Below, piece by piece: positions 52,011 to 64,000 of a stretch of DNA of 64,000 nucleotides (position 1 is the first letter of the stretch; each line of letters starts with the position of its first letter). Source of the stretch: Syngnathus acus (lineage: Eukaryota > Chordata > Actinopteri > Syngnathiformes > Syngnathidae); the NCBI RefSeq assembly GCF_901709675.1, contig NC_051093.1:7183553-7247552 (forward strand), in the 5' to 3' direction. The translations under genes were made by a program, and so were the position numbers. The notes below the pieces were generated by a model that was not told the DNA's origin, searched no databases, and saw only the letters and a program-made list of their open reading frames with translations.

Positions 52011-53046
52011 GACTCGCCTACACCCCCGTGACGACAGGAACTATTTTCTCTCGGATGTAATGGCCTCTTTTCTGTTCTTTTTCTATTCTTATTCTTTTTT
52101 AAGCGTTGTCTGCATCAATAATACATGCAGCGCTTAAATATTATATAATAATAATAATAATAGGTAAAAGAGGAAAATAGAAGAAACAAATCACGTTTTC
52201 ACGCTGTAGTATCATTTAATGATCTTTAAAAAATGACTCAGTATAAAATAAATATAAAAAAGATGTATTTTTATACTATAGTTCACAAAGTGAACCCCAG
52301 CAAATAGCGCGGAGGGATATTTGTAGTTTCTCGGAGCGCTGAGCGCTTGCTAAAAATATAAGCGGTGATGGCAACAGAGTGTCTATTGGCTGAAAGAGGG
52401 GCGGGCCCACAAATTATTGGGCTGCCTTATCCATTCAAAACAGCAAACACGACATTTCTTTTAAACAAGGGCTTGTGGGAAATGACGTTCTTTAGAAATA
52501 AATAATGATGTAGTCGTTGGAAGTGACAATCTACACTGTGCTTTGAATATTTTACTCACCTCGAATGGGACAAGCTACCATGACATCTTGCTTTGTACGA
52601 AATGAATCATAAAACAAAACAATGTCTTTTATCCTCCATGTTCAATTGGAATGATTCACAAATTGTATTTTGCTTTTTAGGTCCTAGCATGCAAACTAAA
52701 TCTAATTCCTTCAAAACATTTTTAAAAATGTGTTTGACTACATTTGTGAATATTGAACTTTGCAATAAACATTTTAAGATTAATAAAATTGTTTTTCATA
52801 GGAGATGTTATAATCAACAACAACAGACTGCGATTGTTTTTATGACAACATGAGTGGAAGCACAATTTAACAATTTGGGATTCAGTAACATTATTATCAG
52901 GAGAATCCAACAGAATCATAGACAATGTAAACCACAAAAAACGCGTATACATGTTTTGGCGTCATGGCTTGTCATTGTCAACGTAAATAACGGGGCTAAA
53001 GTTGAATGACGTCACAACAGTGCGACACTCATACTTACGAAACAAA
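52011..53046. promoter_or_regulatory. Head-to-head spacer of tob2 and aco2, with aco2 promoter
   Basis: About 1 kb between the tob2 and aco2 starts. A perfect CRE (TGACGTCA) at 53007-53014 lies 33 bases before the aco2 start codon. An ATA repeat is at about 52146-52162. The GC box and CCAAT box near 52382-52410 point toward tob2. No coding sequence was seen; phf5a, which lies here in human, is absent. Confidence 0.5.
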
Positions 53047-58053
<5,007 letters not shown>

Positions 58054-59904
58054 TTGGTTGAGGATGAAAGGCGAGGCTTACCGTGGCCACCGAAGGGCTT
58101 TAGTATGGGCGAAGAAGGGAAGAGGTGAAGGTAGACATCGTGTGAACACTTTATGATAACCACATCTGTAGTCCATTTTAGTAAGAACACATTCACACAA
58201 ACACAAAGTCGCTGGACAGATGAAAAGCGCACACAGCCACTGATTGGATTGCACAATACAGAGTCAAATAAAATGAGCACAGCTGACTTTAGTGTGAGAA
58301 GCTTAGCAAAATCATCTATTTCATGGCTGCACTCCATATTTGAGTCACGCACACAGTTTGCTTTAGTGCATGTGAACCTTGATTATTATTATTTTTTTGA
58401 ACATCACAAATCATTATTATGATGTGGCCGTTTTTCTTATTCCTAACTATAAACATGCTACTATTCTTAGCATTAACGTTCCTCTTTATTCTTTTTCCCC
58501 CCGTGTTTATTCCTTCATTTTGCATGTCTGAAACATGACATATTGTCATTGATTTGTCATTGAAAGAATTTGGAAGTTGATCCTCCAGAGAGATTTGTTA
58601 CACTAGCCAACACACTAGCTACTCCAATATTTTCCAAATGCCTGTATACCATCTAGCCCTTAATAATGCATCTATGTTGTATAATTATTTTGCACCTGAT
58701 AGATCGTGAGTTAATTCACTCATCATACCTGAATTCTCCAACAATGTAATCATTAGCTATCCCATATTTACAGTGCAGAATCTGTGAGGTTATTTTTGTA
58801 TATGTCTTCTTCTTGTACTTTTGCAGAGTTAATGTTTTTTTTAATACAATGATGAGAGCTCCATAAATGTGCTTAAATGTCACAGTTTGGTGTAAATGAT
58901 GTGCTATGTTGCTGCATTATGTATAGAAGTGTGTACATAAATAACAGAATAAATATATATTAAGTGAAAGTTAGTTACTGTAGGCTACTAGTCTAGATGA
59001 GTACTGCACTCATTTATGGTCCCTATTAATAATATGGAAATTCATAGTTACTCAAAACTGGGTCAATACTAAATATTTGACTTTTTACTGCCTTTGACAA
59101 TATGAATGATTCCATGTGTTAGAATTATATACAGTCAAATATTAAATACCTTGAGAATATAACATTTCTCCTATTGTAAAGCAACTTGTCACAATATTGT
59201 TTATCAACCTGTCAGTTGAAGATAAATGTTGGATAAAATTGTAATATCAATGAACTTGTGATCAAATGCCCATTGATCCTCTTGTTTTGGTCTGCTTAAC
59301 AAAAATAATCAAATGACAACTTCCATTCAATGTGATACAATTTCAATATGATTTTTTCCACAGCTCTTCATTTGATAATTGAGCCTGATCTAACTCATGA
59401 AAAATGTGTGCCATCTTCATTGTATAATTAATTTATGTAGCCAATGCTAATAATTACTATAATAAAATAATCAAATTAATTTGGCTGTTGGAGTCTTTGT
59501 TGTAAAACACATACAAAATTGCAGCAACTACCAACTTAAATTCACCTGATTGTGCATGAAAGTATTTCAAAAATGGGTTTATTACGAAATAGTGTTATTT
59601 TAAAATGTTTACATCTGTGAATGCTATAATAGACAAATATCAATACTAGTATACATAAGGCTTAGAAAAAAAAAACATCTCTGTCCCTTTAAATCGCATT
59701 ACGACAGGTCGTAAACCTTTTAACACTGTCGTAAAAAGGCCACACGGTACGGTAGCAGCATGTCGCCGATGCATCCAACGGCAACTTTACGTTTTAGACA
59801 TGCTTTTAATAGATGTGTTTGATAGATGAGACGAAAACGTTCTTCAACTCTTCAAGTTTGGACACCGCGTTATATTTTGAGTTGCATGTGCTCGAGCCTG
59901 CACC
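58054..59904 (+). other. aco2 3' untranslated region and polr3h upstream region
   Basis: AT-rich. Plus-strand poly(A) signals AATAAA lie at 58267-58272 and 58948-58953. The 950 bases after the second signal show no gene. The polr3h promoter should lie just before 59905, where the sequence becomes richer in G and C (about 59690-59900). Confidence 0.5.
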
Positions 59905-61080
59905 ATGTTTGTGTTGGTGGAGATGATGGACACAGTCAGGATCTCTCCGTGGAACTTTCACAGACAGGTCAACGAGGCTGTGTCCGAGGAGTTGAATAAA
60001 AAGCTGGCTAACAAGGTGAGTCGTTAATATTTATCAGACATAATATAACAATGGGCTCATCCGCTCTCTTTTTTTTTTTTCCAACCTTAGGTGGTCTACA
60101 ATGTCGGCCTCTGCATCTGCTTGTATGATATCACCAAACTGGAAGATTCATACATATTGCCAGGGGATGGGGCATCACACACTAAAGGTATAATGAGATA
60201 GTCTAAAATGAATTAAATTTCAGTATGAAGACAACTTCATGCCTTGCAACATAAGCTATATAAAGGTACAAAAATTCCTCGAAACGATTTGACCTCCATT
60301 CCCTTTTTGCTGTCAGTTCATTTCAGGTATGTTGTTTTTCACCCCTTTCTGGACGAGATACTGGTCGGCAAAATCAAGTATTGCAGTCAGGAGGGTGTTC
60401 ATGGTAATCTCACTTATTCATTTTAAGTCCTCGTGTCCTGCTTCCATTATTGAATGCAAAATAGGTCTTCTCACCTCCGTTTCCATTTCGCAGTGACCAT
60501 GGGCTTCTTTGATGACATTCTCATCCCGCCAGAGTCTCTTCAGCAACCCACTAAATTGTATCCTCTCAAATATTGCATAAAATGGACTTTTGTGACATTT
60601 TAATATGAAGTGATTTACTTTATAGCGTTGGCTGTAGTCTTCCTTAGCTACAACCTCAAGCGACGAAGCCGAGCAAGTTTGGCTTTGGGAATACGAGACA
60701 GATGAAGGAGCACACGACCTCTACATGGACAAGGGAGAGGAAATCCGTTTTCGAGTGGCCGATGAGATTTTTGTGGATACGTCACCGACGGGCCCGACTA
60801 CTGATGACGCACCCGCCCAACCTGGCCAGCCGACGCCACCACCTCCACAAGAAACCAGCGAGAAGAAAGAGGCGCCATATACCATAATAGTAAGATCTGC
60901 TATTGCTGCACGTATACAAACCACCAACATATTTAAATGCGCTTAATGTGGGTAATTAGTGTGTGTTAAACTATTTCGAATAGCATACCATGAGAAAAAA
61001 GACTGACCTACTCTCGTTTCTTGTCTTAGGGGACCATTTGTGAGCCAGGCCTGGGGCTCCTGTCATGGTGGAACAATTAG
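59905..61080 (+). CDS. polr3h: RNA polymerase III subunit RPC8 (POLR3H)
   Basis: RPB7-family subunit of RNA polymerase III. It forms the stalk with CRCP and helps initiation at tRNA, 5S and U6 genes. Exons: 59905-60015, 60091-60187, 60317-60403, 60494-60557, 60661-60889, 61030-61080. All join in frame to 212 residues; human has 204. The start [18 protein letters not shown] and the region [20 protein letters not shown] match the family. The S1-like half has [16 protein letters not shown] and [14 protein letters not shown], and the protein ends [12 protein letters not shown], close to human. The extra residues lie in a Pro/Gln-rich loop ([20 protein letters not shown]) before KKEAPYT. Confidence 0.96.
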
Positions 61081-62165
61081 CAGGGAGAGGAAATTATTTG
61101 GACCATCATCACTGCTCCGTAAGACTTTTGGTTGGATCTAAACTTGATTTTTGACTTTGACTGAGTCCTTCTGCTGCACTTGCATACTTGAAATATGGAC
61201 ATTGGTGAAAAAACTCACCTTAAAGACCATCATGGCATATATTTAATGCAGAATGATTCCTAAGTATCATCTTTTACTTATTTTATTTCGCATTGGGAAG
61301 CACTTCCCTAATCAATGAAAAAAGTGGATTAATTCAATCAAGTCAAATAAGTATAATGATTTCTTCACCATAACTAAAAGGATGATGTAAAGATGAATTT
61401 TTTGTGATCAAAATATGTCATCTGTGGGCCACATGTTTACTTTAAGATGTCAAAAAGAGGAACAACTCGAGTGGTGAATTAAACATCCTTTAATATTTTA
61501 TTTCTATGATGTTTTATTAAATACACAGACATATCAACATAATATCAAATCATGTGAAGGGTTTATCAGTGCGATTGTGATTTGTTACATTGTGTGGTGA
61601 CAGGAGCCCACAAGGGATTAGAGACAAGCTTTTAAATCCTATATTTTGAAGGACATAAATATATGTAATGTGTTTCATGTGACCCCTGTGAGACCATTGG
61701 GTGGATGGTTGGCAAAACTAGGTCATGTTGCATCCAAAAAAAAAAACAAATCAGATAAAGAGGATGGCTTTCATATGACTCCCTTCACCCTGGTATTGGT
61801 ATTTTGTTTTTGTTTATTTGTATGCATTGATGGCCTCTGTCATCATTGAAGCTCCAAATCCCACCGCACAACACGCCACTGCAATTAATTATAAAACATC
61901 AACTCCCTAAATTGTGCCGATTAATATCCAAATTTTCTCTCCACTAATACGACTCGTCATCGCGTGGTTACGTCACGGAAAAGCTGTGCAAAAGTGAAGT
62001 TTCCGCTCCAGCGAAGCCCACTTTCAACGCATCTCATCCGCTTGCAGGGTGGAGCGCGACGCGCATGCGCACTCTGGCACACGGCATCGGAAACCACCGT
62101 CAGCTGCGCACGCCCGCCCGCCCGCCGTCACATTAGATTTTCCCCATTATTTATTTGATTTGCTC
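61081..62165 (+). other. polr3h 3' untranslated region and csdc2 upstream region
   Basis: AT-rich tail of polr3h, where no canonical AATAAA stands out, followed by a GC-rich csdc2 promoter from about 61960. No gene was recognised in between. Confidence 0.45.
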
Positions 62166-62251
62166 CTTATATAATGCTACGCATCCATTCAACTCACACG
62201 TTTGACACAGTGAGCCAGCCGACCGTCCAACTAGCTGGTTGGGACCGCGCT
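62050..62251 (+). promoter_or_regulatory. csdc2 core promoter and non-coding first exon
   Basis: A palindromic NRF1-type site GCGCATGCGC (62061-62070), GC boxes (CCCGCCCGCCC, about 62111-62124) and a TATA box TATATAA (62168-62174) lie in the expected order. Transcription should begin near 62200. A first exon ends at 62251 with the strong donor GTAAGT. The matching acceptor is CACACAG near 62960. Confidence 0.65.
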
Positions 62252-62960
62252 GTAAGTAACATTCATCTTCATGGTGCATGGTGGTGACCGTCCGCTTTGT
62301 TTTGGGATGGGGACAGATTGTTTTGGAAAATCGCTTTCAAATATTGTCTTTTAATTGAGCAGCGTGGCTTCTGACAATCTTAAATTGATCATCAGCAGTG
62401 GTTCTTTTTATTCCATCCATACTTGACTGCACGAGTTTTATAGAAGCGAGATTATGCAAATATTTTATATTGTGGATTGGATGCATTTTAGTGCATTCGT
62501 TGGCTTGTTATTCATCTTTCCGGTTCGCTCTCGTGCCATTGTGCCTCTGACTATTTGTACTATTTTTGGTACTTCTAAAAAAAAAAAAAAAAAAGATGCG
62601 ATTTCTATAGCGTGGTCATTTGGGAATTAGGGTGCCTACGTCATTCGGTGGTCGCCTCCTGCAGCTGTTGTGACGTCACCTGCCAGTATCACACACACGA
62701 GTGGGCGTGACACGCACTCGAGTGTCACGAGAGCAATGCATTGAATCATCTTAAATCACATTAATCATTATAGCACAATGAAGTTGCAATTTTAATTCCT
62801 ATTCTACATCAGAATGTTTGAACCAGTGATATTTCTATTTCCAAGAATGTGGTTTCATTATTAAGTGTGTATCACAACAACGACTGAAACAAGCTTCTCT
62901 CAGCCCGCCTCTCCATCGTCACTAAATGTGCTCCACTTCCTCGTGTTGTTCTTCCACACA
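62252..62960 (+). other. csdc2 leader intron
   Basis: About 0.7 kb between the predicted non-coding exon and the exon with the start codon. It contains an A run of about 16 (62579-62594). No coding sequence was seen. Confidence 0.5.
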
Positions 62961-63105
62961 GCATGTGTGATAGACACGAAGTGACAGTGCTGACCCGGAT
63001 AACTTGCTGAGCTCGTGTTCCATACTGAAGGAGGCCTCACAGGAGACAGCTGTGTTCAGCGGCAGACTGCAGCATCCCCCTCGTCTTCCTCCGATCGAAC
63101 TCAGC

Positions 63106-63989
63106 ATGACGGACCCCAACCTCACGTCACCCTCGGCGACCCCGCTTCGATCCCCCGATGCCCAGCTCAGCGTCTCCTTCCCGTTCCTTAGGGAGGGGAG
63201 TCGAGTTTGGGAGGAAAGGGGAGAGCAGGCGCTACCCAGGGAACTTCCCAGCCCGCTGCCGACCAAACGTACTCGCACATACTCGGCGTAAGTTATTGTT
63301 CTGTCTGGAATATTATTATTGAGTCATCCCCCCTTCTGTTGTTTTTGCAACACAATGAGGAAGATCTGACATTCTCTGGTTTCGCTTTCATTTCTCTTTC
63401 TGCCTTTGAATCAGTCGTAGAAGCCACTACACAAAATGTTCTTAGTAACATTTGAATTCCCCCGCCTCTGCTTCTTTGTTTCACGCAGCACGGTCCGAGC
63501 TCACTCAGGTCCGGTGTTCAAGGGCGTTTGTAAGAACTTCTCAAGATCCCAGGGACACGGATTCATCCGGCCGAGCCATGGTGGCGAAGATGTCTTTGTT
63601 CACATCTCAGAGTGAGTGACGGTTGAGATGTGATGAAATGAAAGTTGTTGAGTGTTTATTTTATATCCAGTTTAAGCTCCATCAAAAAATTGGTATGTTG
63701 AATTTACTCAAATATATTTTGTCAAGCTGGTGCACAAAAAAAATCATTTGGATCCAGATATACATGTAAAGTCTATTAAAGTGCTTCTGATAATATTTGT
63801 TGACCCGTATCTGTTTTCCGTTTCAGCATCGACGGGGAATATGTTCCCGTTGAAGGCGACGAGGTCACATACAAAGTGTGCAGAGTCCCCCCCAAGAACC
63901 TGAAGGTGCAGGCGGTGGAGGTGAGGATAATTCATCTGAACCCAGGCACCAAACACGAGACCTGGTCCGGGCAGATCATCAGTTCTTAG
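63106..63989 (+). CDS. csdc2: Cold shock domain containing C2 (PIPPin)
   Basis: RNA-binding protein with one cold shock domain; the rat form binds histone H1.0 and H3.3 mRNA 3' ends in brain. Coding exons: 63106-63287, 63489-63611, 63827-63989, giving 155 residues; human has 153. The stop codon is 11 bases from the window end. The start at 63106 ([19 protein letters not shown]) is preferred over any upstream codon because it matches the human start. Conserved [16 protein letters not shown] precedes the domain, followed by [19 protein letters not shown] with RNP1 and [20 protein letters not shown] with RNP2, then a C-terminus [11 protein letters not shown]. The paralogue carhsp1 shares the TRTYSAT segment but has a different N-terminus. 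Confidence 0.95.
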
Positions 63990-64000
63990 GTTTGGATCGT

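Noticed and set aside
51644-52012. Plus-strand open frame of 122 codons upstream of tob2
   Set aside because: No recognisable family. It overlaps the predicted tob2 promoter and leader exon on the other strand.
53018-53023. Iron-responsive element in the aco2 leader
   Set aside because: The loop hexamer CAGTGC is present, but the flanking five bases do not form the required stem and there is no bulged C at the right place, so it is not annotated as a functional element.

Overview
The window is vertebrate nuclear DNA, almost certainly from a teleost fish with compact introns (many of 70-200 bases). It holds ordinary multi-exon genes with GT-AG introns, one nuclear tRNA gene and AT-rich spacers. 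The gene set is that of human 22q13.2: ep300, xpnpep3, st13, rbx1, chadl, rangap1, zc3h7b, tef, tob2, aco2, polr3h and csdc2. I assembled exons by hand from splice signals, reading phase and remembered family sequences. Except for one exon of ep300, every coding exon joins its neighbours in frame, and most totals fall within a few residues of the human protein.

Layout, left to right. Minus strand: the 5' two thirds of ep300 (the 3' part lies beyond base 1) and xpnpep3. Plus: st13. Minus: rbx1, a tRNA-Gln(CTG), chadl and rangap1. Plus: zc3h7b and tef, the latter with two alternative first exons. Minus: tob2, whose coding part is one exon. Plus: aco2, polr3h and csdc2, whose stop codon is 11 bases from the window end. 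Three head-to-head pairs (xpnpep3/st13, rangap1/zc3h7b, tob2/aco2) suggest shared or back-to-back promoters. st13/rbx1 and tef/tob2 are tail to tail.

These are conserved housekeeping or regulatory genes rather than an operon-like system: transcription (p300, TEF, RPC8 of Pol III), protein turnover and folding (RBX1, ST13), nuclear transport (RanGAP1), RNA binding and decay (ZC3H7B, TOB2, CSDC2), mitochondrial metabolism and proteolysis (ACO2, XPNPEP3) and extracellular matrix (CHADL). I saw no CRISPR array, virus, toxin system or intact transposon, and no new biological system.

The points most worth a second look are a one-base frameshift in the ep300 RING/PHD region at a run of seven C, a tandem duplication of a 3' splice site in zc3h7b, a GC-AG intron in the same gene, the phase-matched alternative tef first exon, and gene order changes relative to human.
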